A DNA stretch of 64,000 bases from Negativicutes bacterium. GTDB taxonomy: Bacteria > Bacillota_C > Negativicutes > Sporomusales_B > JARLHX01. Each line of letters begins with the position of its first letter. The first letter of the stretch is position 1. Position numbers and translations under genes: made by a program. The notes beneath the pieces are model-generated. The model ran no database searches. It saw nothing but the letters and a program-made list of their open reading frames with translations, and had not been told where the DNA came from. The stretch covers positions 104,839-168,838 of the forward strand of contig JARLHY010000202.1 in assembly GCA_031292015.1 (NCBI GenBank), in the 5' to 3' direction. Shown here piece by piece: positions 1-7,725 of the stretch.

Positions 1-71
1 GGCACACGACCCGGGACTTGATGAAGGAGGCCCGTCGGGCCCGCAAGCGGATCATGAAAAAACTGGATTAA
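1..71 (+). CDS. C-terminal end of an unidentified basic protein (partial)
   Basis: The window opens inside a reading frame (codons in phase from base 3) that ends at TAA 69-71. The visible tail is about 22 residues, is rich in Arg and Lys and ends KKLD. A terminator follows 44 bases later, which supports this being a real gene end. Too little is visible to assign a family. Confidence 0.45.
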   Translation, partial: HTTRDLMKEARRARKRIMKKLD

Positions 72-114
72 CTTAAAGCTATATGAGCTAAGTCAAGTTT
101 TCTTAAAAATCTGA

Positions 115-139
115 GGAGACCGAAGGGTCTTCTTTTTTT
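115..139 (+). terminator. intrinsic terminator
   Basis: A 7-bp stem (GGAGACC 115-121 with GGTCTTC 126-132, one G-T pair) and a GAAG loop are followed by seven T. It closes the partial gene at the window start, just before the next membrane protein gene. Confidence 0.75.
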
Positions 140-147
140 GAGGTGGG

Positions 148-1182
148 GTGGCCTCCTTGGTATTAAACCGGCCTGCAGCTAGAATCGCTGTCCTTATCGC
201 GGCCGCGGCGCTGGCTTTATACTTTCTCTGGCTGGTACGCGGCGGACTGTATCCTTTCATCATCGCCTTCTTCCTGGCTTATCTGCTCAATCCGACCGTC
301 AGTTGGCTGGAAGGGCGGGGCTTTCCCCGCACCTGGGCCATTATCTCGGTCTATATCGCGTTATTTTCGGTGGTCATTCTGGCCGGCGGCCGCCTGATTC
401 CCCTCGTCCTGCGTGAACTGGAGAATTTCGGGCGGGATCTGCCGCTGATGACTGCCAAACTGGAAGAGCTTCTGCAGGTCTTTCAGGCGAAGTATCAGAA
501 CTCGGCCCTGCCGATATCCCTCCGGTCGGCCATCGACAACGGGCTGGTGACGCTGCAGGGAGACGCCCAGGGGTTCGTCGCCGCCGTGGTTGCCGCCATC
601 CTCGAACTGCTGTCCCATTTTATCGGTCTGGTAATAAGCCCGATTCTGGCCTTCTATCTGCTGCACGACTGGCACGAAATCGGCGCCGATCTGCTCAGGA
701 TCGTGCCGGGGCACTGGCGGCACGCAATTGGCCATCTGCTGCGGGACCTTGACAAAGTAATGGCCGGTGTGATTCGCGGGCAGCTTACCATCGCAGTTAT
801 TGTCGGGGTGTTGGTATCCGGCGGGCTGTATATTCTCGACGTCCGCTACGCCCTCATCATCGGCATTCTCGCCGGGATGCTGGACGTCATCCCTTATTTT
901 GGCGCCTTCATCGGCGCGACTCCCGCGGTGACTGTCGCCCTGCTGGAGTCTCCCTGGCTGGCGCTGAAGGTAGCCGGACTCTTTTTCTTTGTTCACCAGC
1001 TGGAAGGCACCATCATCGGCCCCAAAATCCTTGGTGAGAATGTCGGCCTTCATCCCCTGACCGTCATATTCTTCCTGTTCGTTGGCGAAGAACTGGGCGG
1101 ACTGCCGGGGATGCTGCTGGGGGTGCCGCTGGCGGCGGTGGCCAAAGTGCTGCTCCGGCATCTGGTGAAAGCCTTGATCTAG
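148..1182 (+). CDS. AI-2E family transporter (PerM/YtvI-like membrane protein)
   Basis: This is a 344-residue polytopic membrane protein. Two N-terminal hydrophobic segments (about residues 13-48) are followed by a third near 60-85, a soluble helical stretch (about 90-140), and a C-terminal block of helices containing the family-typical D-V-I-P-Y-F-G (about 246-252) and an H-Q-L-E-G-T-I-I-G-P-K-I segment. Length and layout fit the AI-2E exporter family, whose members export autoinducer-2 or act as ion antiporters; the substrate cannot be told here. GTG 148 is the longest start. TTG 157 is also possible because the purine-rich AGGTGGGG at 141-148 is better spaced from it. It precedes alaS, a common Firmicute arrangement. 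Confidence 0.85.
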   Translation: MASLVLNRPAARIAVLIAAAALALYFLWLVRGGLYPFIIAFFLAYLLNPTVSWLEGRGFPRTWAIISVYIALFSVVILAGGRLIPLVLRELENFGRDLPLMTAKLEELLQVFQAKYQNSALPISLRSAIDNGLVTLQGDAQGFVAAVVAAILELLSHFIGLVISPILAFYLLHDWHEIGADLLRIVPGHWRHAIGHLLRDLDKVMAGVIRGQLTIAVIVGVLVSGGLYILDVRYALIIGILAGMLDVIPYFGAFIGATPAVTVALLESPWLALKVAGLFFFVHQLEGTIIGPKILGENVGLHPLTVIFFLFVGEELGGLPGMLLGVPLAAVAKVLLRHLVKALI

Positions 1183-1206
1183 GCGGCTTGGTGAAGTGTC
1201 CAGTCA

Positions 1207-1236
1207 TTGACAAGAATGCATAAATTAGAGTATAAT
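1207..1236 (+). promoter_or_regulatory. sigma-A promoter of alaS
   Basis: TTGACA at 1207-1212 and TATAAT at 1231-1236 are separated by 18 bp. Both hexamers match the vegetative consensus exactly. The short leader that follows has no room for a T-box. Confidence 0.85.
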
Positions 1237-1277
1237 TCCAGAAGAATGTGTGCCTGAGACAATGGAGGATGATAAGA

Positions 1278-3887
1278 TTGACCGGAAATGAACTGCGCCA
1301 GAAATACCTGCAGTTTTTCGCCAGCAAAGACCATCTGGTACTGCCTAGCTATCCACTGGTTCCTGAAAATGACCCGACCTTGCTCCTCATCGGCGCCGGC
1401 ATGGCTCCGTTCAAGCCTTTTTTCACCGGCAAGATGAAGCCGCCGCACCTGCGGATCGCCACAAGCCAAAAATGCGTCCGAACCGGGGACATCGAAAATG
1501 TCGGACGGACCGCCAGGCATCATACTTTTTTTGAAATGCTGGGTAACTTCTCTTTTGGCGATTACTTCAAGAAAGAAGCCATCGCCTGGGCCTGGGAGTT
1601 TATCACCGTGCATCTCGGCCTGCCGGCGGACAAGCTCTGGGTCTCGATCTACACCGACGATGACGAGGCTTTCGCCATCTGGAACCAGGACATCAAGGTT
1701 CCCGCCGAACGCATTATCCGGATGGAGGACAACTTTTGGGAAATCGGTCCCGGACCGTGCGGACCGTGCTCGGAGATCTACGTCGACCTTGGTGAAGAGC
1801 GTGGCTGCGGCAAACCTGAATGCGCCGTCGGCTGCGACTGCGACCGGTACCTTGAGATATGGAATCTGGTATTCACCCAGTTTGACCGAGACGAAGCAGG
1901 CAACTATACTCCCCTTGCCAAGAAGAACATCGATACCGGCGCGGGGCTGGAACGAATCGCTTCGGTGCTGCAGAATAAAAGATCCAACTTTGAAACCGAC
2001 CTGTTATTTCCAATCATCGAGCATACCTGCGCCATCGCCGGCGTCCGTTACGGCGAGTCAGCCAAAACCGACGTGTCACTCAAAGTCATTGCCGACCATG
2101 CCCGCAGCATGACTGTGATGATTGGCGACGGGATTCTGCCTTCCAACGAAGGGCGCGGTTATGTCCTGCGCCGGATTCTCCGCCGGGCGGTCCGCCATGG
2201 CCGGCTCATGGGGCTGGAAAAGCCTTTTCTGGCCGATATCGTCGACGTGGTGGCCACGCTATTTGCTCAGCCTTACCCGGAAATCGGCGACAAGCGGGCC
2301 TATATCAAGAAAGTCATCCTGCTGGAGGAAGAACGCTTCAACGCCACCCTGCTGCAGGGCATGGACCTCTTAAACAAACATGTACAGGATATCAAGGACG
2401 CCGGTCAGAACCTCCTTGACGGTGCAACCGCCTTCAAACTTTACGATACCTTCGGCTTCCCCTGGGAACTGACCCTGGAAATTCTCCAGGAACAGGGACT
2501 GGAGGCCGACAAGGCAGCCTTCGACGCGGCGATGCTCCAGCAGCGCGAGCGGGCCAGGGCCGCCCGTCAGGACAGCGAGGAAAAACAAGTCCTGCCTGAC
2601 CTGTCCGGATTGGTCAGCGACCTCAAATACGACGAGTCCGCCGACCATGGTAAAATCGTGCTGCTCCTGAAAGACGGACAGGTGGTCGAAACAGCCGTCG
2701 ACGGCGACGAGGTCGCGGTAATCCTCAGTGTAACACCGTTCTACGCCGAAGGCGGCGGGCAGATCGGCGACACCGGAGCGATCGTCGGCCAGATTGGCAG
2801 GTTGGTTGTTAGCAACACCAAGAAACTGCCTGACGGAACCATCTATCATATCGGCCAGGTGACCGAAGGAGCCCTTAAACCCGGTGAGCAGGTGGAACTG
2901 GCAGTTGATCTGCCCCGCCGCGTCGCCACCGCCCGCAACCACACCGCCACCCATCTGTTGCACGCCGCTCTGAAGCAAGTGCTGGGCGGGCATGTAAATC
3001 AGGCCGGATCCCAGGTTGGACCTGAGCGGCTGCGGTTCGATTTTTCCCATTTCGCTCCGGTGAGCGATGCGGAACTGGTCGAGGTGGAAGCCGTTGTCAA
3101 CAAGGCGATCCTCGCCAGCATACCTATCGCGATCATCAACACAAACCAGGACACGGCCAAAGCCATGGGAGCCATGGCGCTGTTCGGTGAAAAATACGGC
3201 GACAAAGTCCGCGTGGTCGTGGCCGGTGACTTCAGTAAGGAACTGTGCGGCGGCAGCCATGTCGGCAATACCGCCGAAATCGGTTTGTTCAAAATTGCCG
3301 CCGAGTCGGGAATAGGCGCCGGCCTCAGGCGGATCGAGGCCTTTACTGGCACCGGGGCGCTGGATTATATCAACAGCCGGGAAAGAATTCTGACGATAGC
3401 TGCCGCCCAGCTCAAAACGCGACCGGAAGACCTGCTCGCCAGGTTGGAAGCCCTGGCTGTCGAACTGCGGGACACCGAGCAGCAGTTGGCTGGCGCCAAC
3501 GCCAAGCTGGCCAAGTTCGCGGTCCAGGATCTCCTGGCCGCAAGCCAGACCGTGGGCGAGGTTCAGCTCATCGGCGGCGAGGTTGCCGCAGCCGACATGG
3601 AAGACCTCCGCAGCATCGCCGACATGGTGCGGGACCGCTTAAGCTGCGGGCTCGTCGTGCTGGCGGCTACGGCAGGCGACAAAGTCAACTTTGTGGCTAT
3701 GGCGACCGCGAGTGCGGTGGCCAAGGGGATTCACGCCGGCAACATCGTCAAGGCGGCCGCAACAGTGGCCGGTGGCGGCGGCGGCGGCCGCCCGGATATG
3801 GCTCAGGCCGGCGGAAAAGTTCCGGCGAAAACCGCCGAAGCTCTGAAGAAGGCGCTGGAGACAGCCAAAAGCCAAATCAAGCAGTAA
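1278..3887 (+). CDS. alaS: alanine--tRNA ligase
   Basis: It charges tRNA-Ala with alanine in the cytoplasm and edits mischarged Ser/Gly-tRNA. The 869-residue product has full family length. The N-terminal class II catalytic core includes R-T-G-D-I-E-N-V-G and H-H-T-F-F-E-M-L-G-N-F-S-F-G-D. The editing domain carries H-T-A-T-H-L-L-H and C-G-G-S-H, the zinc-binding set. The C-Ala domain has the Gly-rich G-G-G-G-G-G-R-P-D-M-A-Q-A-G-G. TTG 1278 is chosen because GGAGG 1264-1268 is 9 bases upstream and the protein then begins TGNELRQKYL, as usual for AlaRS; ATG 1269 is too close to the ribosome site and GTG 1248 lacks one. A consensus promoter precedes it. Confidence 0.97.
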   Translation: MTGNELRQKYLQFFASKDHLVLPSYPLVPENDPTLLLIGAGMAPFKPFFTGKMKPPHLRIATSQKCVRTGDIENVGRTARHHTFFEMLGNFSFGDYFKKEAIAWAWEFITVHLGLPADKLWVSIYTDDDEAFAIWNQDIKVPAERIIRMEDNFWEIGPGPCGPCSEIYVDLGEERGCGKPECAVGCDCDRYLEIWNLVFTQFDRDEAGNYTPLAKKNIDTGAGLERIASVLQNKRSNFETDLLFPIIEHTCAIAGVRYGESAKTDVSLKVIADHARSMTVMIGDGILPSNEGRGYVLRRILRRAVRHGRLMGLEKPFLADIVDVVATLFAQPYPEIGDKRAYIKKVILLEEERFNATLLQGMDLLNKHVQDIKDAGQNLLDGATAFKLYDTFGFPWELTLEILQEQGLEADKAAFDAAMLQQRERARAARQDSEEKQVLPDLSGLVSDLKYDESADHGKIVLLLKDGQVVETAVDGDEVAVILSVTPFYAEGGGQIGDTGAIVGQIGRLVVSNTKKLPDGTIYHIGQVTEGALKPGEQVELAVDLPRRVATARNHTATHLLHAALKQVLGGHVNQAGSQVGPERLRFDFSHFAPVSDAELVEVEAVVNKAILASIPIAIINTNQDTAKAMGAMALFGEKYGDKVRVVVAGDFSKELCGGSHVGNTAEIGLFKIAAESGIGAGLRRIEAFTGTGALDYINSRERILTIAAAQLKTRPEDLLARLEALAVELRDTEQQLAGANAKLAKFAVQDLLAASQTVGEVQLIGGEVAAADMEDLRSIADMVRDRLSCGLVVLAATAGDKVNFVAMATASAVAKGIHAGNIVKAAATVAGGGGGGRPDMAQAGGKVPAKTAEALKKALETAKSQIKQ

Positions 3888-3921
3888 TAAGCTGAGAAAC
3901 CTATTTTACAGGACGTTCAGA

Positions 3922-4131
3922 AACCCCCAGATGCACGACGGCCCTACGAACCGCAGCACCGTTTCCTCCGAGACACGTTTGTACAGGACGGTATGCACTG
4001 GGTGATTTAACAGCATCGCGCGTACCGGGAAGTGCGCTAGCAATGGGTTTGTTGGGCCAAGTGCGTAGCTCTTACGCTTTAGCGTCTAGAGATACGGCCT
4101 ACCTTTTACGGGTGCAAAGCAGATGGGGGTT
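3922..4131 (+). ncRNA. candidate structured RNA downstream of alaS (6S-like fold)
   Basis: No plausible gene fills 3888-4272. The stretch can fold as a closed ~210-nt RNA. AACCCCCA 3922-3929 pairs perfectly with TGGGGGTT 4124-4131, and TGCAC 3932-3936 with GTGCA 4112-4116. GGCC near 3940 can pair with GGCC near 4096. An apical hairpin joins GCGCGT 4018-4023 to GTGCGC 4032-4037. A perfect 5-bp hairpin (GCGTA 4063-4067 / TACGC 4073-4077) sits on the 3' side. A closing stem, a large internal bubble with a small 3'-side hairpin and a terminal stem-loop is the known outline of 6S RNA, and the length fits. I see no obvious promoter directly upstream. Identity is an inference from the fold only. Confidence 0.45.
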
Positions 4132-4146
4132 GCAGAGCGGCCTCAC

Positions 4147-4170
4147 GGCGGGGTGATCCCCGCCTTGTTT
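4147..4170 (+). terminator. terminator-like hairpin after the candidate RNA
   Basis: GGCGGGG 4147-4153 and CCCCGCC 4158-4164 form a perfect 7-bp stem with a TGAT loop, followed by TTGTTT. It lies 16 bases past the closing stem of the candidate RNA, as expected for the 3' end of an independent transcript. Confidence 0.6.
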
Positions 4171-4225
4171 CGTAATCGCCGATTATATTTTTGTGCGACA
4201 CAGGAAAAACATAGCCGGGGTAGAA

Positions 4226-4231
4226 TATAAT
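4226..4231 (+). promoter_or_regulatory. possible -10 element for the ireB operon
   Basis: A perfect TATAAT lies 41 bases before the ireB start, behind the hairpin at 4147-4170. No good -35 hexamer is visible at 16-18 bp, so the call rests on the -10 and the position only. Confidence 0.35.
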
Positions 4232-4272
4232 GGTAAGGCAGAGGAGATAATATCACGAGAGGAGGGGGTCCT

Positions 4273-4527
4273 ATGGCCAATCCAAACGAACAGACGATGA
4301 TGTTTCGGGTTGAAAGCGAAGAGAGCGACGCTGCGGTTATTATCAGCTCGGTCTACGAAGCCCTGAAGGAAAAAGGATACAACCCGATCAATCAGCTTGT
4401 TGGTTACCTTTTGTCCGGTGACCCTACTTACATCACCAGTTATAAAAACGCCAGGACACTGATCCGAAAGCTCGAACGGGACGATCTGCTGGAAGAACTG
4501 GTCAAGGCGTACCTGAAAGACAAGTAG
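4273..4527 (+). CDS. IreB family regulatory phosphoprotein (DUF965, YrzL)
   Basis: The 84-residue soluble protein matches the IreB/DUF965 family in length and in landmarks such as [19 protein letters not shown] and [10 protein letters not shown]. In Enterococcus the homologue is phosphorylated on N-terminal Thr by the PASTA kinase IreK and modulates cephalosporin tolerance. A Thr is present near the N-terminus (Q-T-M-M-F). The start has a strong GGAGGGGG. The alaS-yrzL-ruvX-yrzB neighbourhood is the classic Firmicute order. The next gene starts right after the stop codon. Confidence 0.92.
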   Translation: MANPNEQTMMFRVESEESDAAVIISSVYEALKEKGYNPINQLVGYLLSGDPTYITSYKNARTLIRKLERDDLLEELVKAYLKDK

Positions 4528-5472
4528 ATGGAATACAGCCTTCTGGGACGCACCGGACTAAATGTATCCCGGCTGTGTTTCGGCGCTTTTACCATCGGTC
4601 CGCTGCAGGCGAAGCTGCCCCTGCGCTCCGGTTCCGCCATTATCAGGGCGGCGCTGGCCGCAGGGGTTAATTTTATTGATACCGCCGAGCTTTACGGCAG
4701 CTACCCGTATATTAGGGAAGCCATAAAGGGCTACGACGGCGTCGTCATCGCCTCGAAGTCCTACGCCTACACCTATGAGGATATGCGCCGCAGTGTCGAG
4801 GACGCTCTGTGCCAGCTCGGCCGGGACTATATCGATATCTTCCTGCTTCATGAGCAGGTCTCCCGCCATACCCTGCGCGGCCATCACGACGCCCTCGTCT
4901 ATTTGTTAGACGCCAAGTCCCAAGGCCTGGTCAGAGCGGTGGGGGTCTCCACTCACGCCGTGGAAGTGGTGCAGGTGGCGGCGGCGATGCCCGAGATCGA
5001 CGTCATCCATCCCATCCTGAACAGCCGCGGCGTCGGCATCCTGGACGGCAGCGCCGTGGACATGCTGGCAGCCGTCCACGCGGCGTCGGTGGCCGGCAAG
5101 GGAATCTATACCATGAAGGCCCTCGGTGGCGGTCACCTCATTCCCGAGGCGCCTCAGGCCCTCAGCTGGGTTCTGGGCCAAAGCGGCATAAGCGCCGTGG
5201 CGGTGGGGATGCAGACCAAAGCCGAAGTGGCCCTGAACTGTTCGCTGTTTTCCGGTCAGGCCGCGGACGAGGCAGCCTGGGTGAAGGCCAGAGGCAAAAA
5301 GCGTCGGCTCATTGTCGAAGACCACTGCACAGGCTGCGGTAAGTGCGCCGCCCGCTGCCGTATGGGCGCCATCACCGTCGGTGAGGGCAAAGCCGTGCCC
5401 GATCCGGCGCGCTGCGTGCTCTGCGGCTACTGCGGGGCCGTCTGCCCCGACTTCTGTCTGAAGATTATCTGA
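4528..5472 (+). CDS. aldo/keto reductase with C-terminal 2[4Fe-4S] ferredoxin domain
   Basis: Residues 1-240 form an aldo/keto reductase barrel: F-G-A-F-T-I-G-P near the start, D-T-A-E-L-Y-G-S with the catalytic Asp and Tyr, and K-S in place of the usual active-site Lys strand. Residues ~265-314 carry two Cys clusters (C-T-G-C-G-K-C-A-A-R-C and C-V-L-C-G-Y-C-G-A-V-C-P) typical of a bacterial-type double-cubane ferredoxin. This fusion occurs in anaerobes and suggests electron transfer to or from ferredoxin rather than only NAD(P)H. The substrate is unknown. It abuts ireB without a gap and so is probably translated by coupling. Confidence 0.85.
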   Translation: MEYSLLGRTGLNVSRLCFGAFTIGPLQAKLPLRSGSAIIRAALAAGVNFIDTAELYGSYPYIREAIKGYDGVVIASKSYAYTYEDMRRSVEDALCQLGRDYIDIFLLHEQVSRHTLRGHHDALVYLLDAKSQGLVRAVGVSTHAVEVVQVAAAMPEIDVIHPILNSRGVGILDGSAVDMLAAVHAASVAGKGIYTMKALGGGHLIPEAPQALSWVLGQSGISAVAVGMQTKAEVALNCSLFSGQAADEAAWVKARGKKRRLIVEDHCTGCGKCAARCRMGAITVGEGKAVPDPARCVLCGYCGAVCPDFCLKII

Positions 5473-5511
5473 AATCACGCTTTTGACCACTTTGAATAGT
5501 AGGGTGAAATT

Positions 5512-5940
5512 ATGCGTATACTAGCACTCGACGTCGGTGACAAAACCATCGGCGTGGCTGTCAGCGATGAACTGCTTTTTACCGCCCAGGGAATCGGGGT
5601 AATCAAACGCACATCGCCGGCCAGGGATTTTCAAGAGCTGGGCCGGATCATCGCCGAATACAGTCCGAGTCAGGTTGTTGTCGGCCTGCCGAAGAATATG
5701 AATGGCACGATCGGCAACAGGGGGGAACTCGTCCAGAGTTTTGCCGCCGAAGTGGCGACGGCCTTCCCTCAGGTGGAGGTCAAAATGTGGGATGAACGCT
5801 TGTCGACAGTGGCAGCGGAAAAATCCCTCATCGCCGCCGATGTCAGTCGCGCCAAGCGTCGCAAGGTCATCGACAAGATGGCGGCAGTCTTCATTTTGCA
5901 GGGTTATCTGGACAGCTTGTCCTGCCGCAATCTTCCTTGA
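5512..5940 (+). CDS. ruvX: Holliday junction resolvase RuvX / YqgF nuclease
   Basis: The 142-residue RNase H-fold protein begins [16 protein letters not shown], the metal-binding strand with the first catalytic Asp. [11 protein letters not shown] and the late D-E-R-L-S-T complete the YqgF pattern. The family processes the 5' end of pre-16S rRNA and has been linked to Holliday junction resolution. It sits between the IreB/AKR pair and DUF1292, as in other Firmicutes (yrzL-yrrK-yrzB). Its last bases contain the promoter of the next gene. Confidence 0.93.
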   Translation: MRILALDVGDKTIGVAVSDELLFTAQGIGVIKRTSPARDFQELGRIIAEYSPSQVVVGLPKNMNGTIGNRGELVQSFAAEVATAFPQVEVKMWDERLSTVAAEKSLIAADVSRAKRRKVIDKMAAVFILQGYLDSLSCRNLP

Positions 5941-5965
5941 CAGGGCAATTTTTCTAGGATAAAAT
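5937..5965 (+). promoter_or_regulatory. sigma-A promoter of the DUF1292 gene
   Basis: TTGACA 5937-5942, 17-bp spacer, TAAAAT 5960-5965. The -35 matches exactly and overlaps the ruvX stop codon. The next start codon is 30 bases downstream. Confidence 0.8.
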
Positions 5966-5994
5966 GACAGTAGCTGAGAAAAAGAGGTGAAAAA

Positions 5995-6318
5995 ATGGCT
6001 GATAACGAAAAGGACGATCTGGAAGAGTTCGAGGAAGAACCGATTGTCGTCATGACCGACGAAGAAGGCAACGAATTCTATTATCGTGAAGAAGTGATCA
6101 TTCCGGCTGGTGATAAACGGTTTGCCATTCTCGTGCCGATCACAATTGGCGAAGAGTGCGATTGTGGCTGTGAAGATGAGGAAACCGACGTATACATTGC
6201 CCGTATTGACACCGATGAAAACGGTGAGGAAATTTATGTAGACCCGACTGACGAGGAATTCGAGGAAGTTCGACAGGCTTACGAGGAGTTACTGACCGAA
6301 GAAGATGATGAAGCCTAG
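5995..6318 (+). CDS. DUF1292 domain-containing protein (YrzB-like)
   Basis: The 107-residue, very acidic protein has the DUF1292 core (V-M-T-D-E-E-G-N-E-F-Y, then I-L-V-P-I). A Cys-rich E-C-D-C-G-C-E-D-E patch near residue 57 could bind a metal. Function is unknown in the family. The start follows AAAGAGGTG. The gene has its own promoter and its stop codon is embedded in the terminator hairpin. Position next to ruvX matches B. subtilis yrzB. Confidence 0.88.
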   Translation: MADNEKDDLEEFEEEPIVVMTDEEGNEFYYREEVIIPAGDKRFAILVPITIGEECDCGCEDEETDVYIARIDTDENGEEIYVDPTDEEFEEVRQAYEELLTEEDDEA

Positions 6319-6336
6319 ACAGGCTTCATTTTTTTT
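6310..6336 (+). terminator. intrinsic terminator of the DUF1292 gene
   Basis: GAAGCCT 6310-6316 pairs with AGGCTTC 6321-6327 around a 4-base loop and is followed by a T-rich tract. The stop codon 6316-6318 lies inside the hairpin. Confidence 0.85.
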
Positions 6337-6353
6337 GCTTATTTGTGTATAAT
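6325..6353 (+). promoter_or_regulatory. possible promoter of mltG
   Basis: A perfect TATAAT at 6348-6353 lies 30 bases before the mltG start. A weak TTCATT at 6325-6330 gives a 17-bp spacer. Its -35 overlaps the preceding terminator. Confidence 0.4.
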
Positions 6354-6382
6354 ATAAGACACAGCAAGAGAGGTGACAACTT

Positions 6383-7390
6383 ATGCCGCAATTTCATCCG
6401 CAATGGAAACAGATACTACCACTCGTTGTCGTTGCCTGTGTGATCATCGGAAGCCTGTTGTACGGACTGAGCCAGCCAGTGAGCGTCACCGCCGAAAGTA
6501 CCGTGTTGGTGGCAGTGAAACCAGGGATGTCGACCCAACAGATAGGGGACCTTCTTTCCGAACAGGGGCTGATCAAAAGCGCCCTGATTTTTCGTGTTGT
6601 CGCCAAAATGGAAGGATTGGCCAATTCCCTGCAGGCTGGCGAATATGCCTTCAGCAAGGCCATGACTGTCAGCGAGATTGTCGCGAGGCTGGCCAGAGGC
6701 GAAACGGCATATACCCAGTTTACCATCCCTGAGGGCTATACCATAGAACAGATCGCCAAATTGCTGGAAAGCAAAAAGCTGGCCTCTGCGGCGAAATTCA
6801 AAACCGCTGCCGCAGGTTATGCTCCCTATGGTTATATGATTGCACCGCCAGAAGTTACCTATAAGGCCGAAGGTTATGTTTTTCCGGATACCTACCGGGT
6901 AGCCGCAGGAATCAGCGAGGAACAACTGCTGAAATTGATGGTCGGGCAGTTCGATGACCGCTTTACACCGGCTATGCGGCAGCAGGCGGCGGACCTCGGC
7001 CTTTCACTTCGCGAGGCAGTTATTCTGGCGTCTTTGGTGGAGCGGGAAGCCCAGGTACCCCAGGATCGCCCGGTGATCGCCGGAGTTTTTCTGGCCCGGC
7101 TGAAACTGGGTATGCCGTTGCAGTCCTGCGCCACCATCCAGTATATTCTCGGCTATCCCAAGCCGGAACTCACCGTGCAGGACACTGAAATCCCATCCCC
7201 CTACAATACCTATCTGAATCCGGGTTTGCCGCCAGGCCCCATAGCCAACCCCGGAATGGAGGCCATCAAGGCTGTGCTGAATCCGGCCCGCACCGACTAT
7301 CTGTACTTTGTCGCTGACAAGAACGGGGCCCACCGCTTCAGCCGGACCTATGAAGAACATCTGGCCTCCATCGATCAGATCAGTCAATAA
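6383..7390 (+). CDS. mltG: endolytic murein transglycosylase MltG
   Basis: MltG cleaves nascent glycan strands inside the membrane-proximal wall and sets their length. The 335-residue protein has a short cytosolic tail, one membrane helix (about 11-29), a LysM-like region with V-K-P-G-M-S-T-Q-Q-I, and the YceG catalytic domain. L-A-S-L-V-E-R-E-A places the catalytic Glu at about residue 220. The C-terminal P-G-P-I-A-N-P-G and Y-F-V segments are family hallmarks. The start is preceded by AGAGGTG. It heads a run with a decayed methyltransferase, U32 peptidase and DUF4911, an order common in Firmicutes. Confidence 0.95.
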   Translation: MPQFHPQWKQILPLVVVACVIIGSLLYGLSQPVSVTAESTVLVAVKPGMSTQQIGDLLSEQGLIKSALIFRVVAKMEGLANSLQAGEYAFSKAMTVSEIVARLARGETAYTQFTIPEGYTIEQIAKLLESKKLASAAKFKTAAAGYAPYGYMIAPPEVTYKAEGYVFPDTYRVAAGISEEQLLKLMVGQFDDRFTPAMRQQAADLGLSLREAVILASLVEREAQVPQDRPVIAGVFLARLKLGMPLQSCATIQYILGYPKPELTVQDTEIPSPYNTYLNPGLPPGPIANPGMEAIKAVLNPARTDYLYFVADKNGAHRFSRTYEEHLASIDQISQ

Positions 7391-7391
7391 A

Positions 7392-7725
7392 ATGGACGAC
7401 CTGCTTGGAACCGTTACAGACTACGCTGCCAGGCCCCATCGACCTTGTCTTTAGCGACGCCGCCAAAGGCCACTATCTCACCTACCTTGACCTGGTTCTG
7501 GGCAAGCTTTGCCCAGGGGCGATCGTTATTGCCGACAACATTCTTTTCCGCGGCTGGGTCTGCGGCTGCGCTCCACCCAGGCGCTTCAGGACCATTGTGG
7601 ACCGTCTGCGCCAGTATCTGAACTTCGTCATCACCGATCCCCGTTTTGTCACCGCCGTATACCCGGTGGGCGACGGGATCGCCGTATCCCGTTACCAGGA
7701 GGAATCGCTGCTTGAAAAAAATTGA
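7392..7725 (+). pseudogene. O-methyltransferase (TrmR/YrrM-type) pseudogene with internal deletion and frameshift
   Basis: A short frame from ATG 7392 reads M-D-D-L-L-G-T-V-T-D-Y-A-A, the normal N-terminus of this O-methyltransferase family, then runs to a stop at 7452-7454. Around 7425-7440 the other frame takes up the family's C-terminal half, P-G-P-I-D-L-V-F-S-D-A-A-K-G followed by A-D-N-I-L-F-R-G, and continues to 7725. The intervening ~85 residues, including the glycine-rich SAM-binding motif I, are missing. I infer a deletion joining residue ~14 to ~100 with a frame change. A TTG at 7405 could open the 106-residue fragment, but it would lack SAM binding. mltG, O-methyltransferase and U32 peptidase are neighbours in many Firmicutes, which supports the reading. 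Confidence 0.8.

Noticed and set aside
1183..1277. T-box leader before alaS
   Set aside because: Only about 95 bases separate the genes and a consensus promoter uses most of them; no T-box sequence is present.
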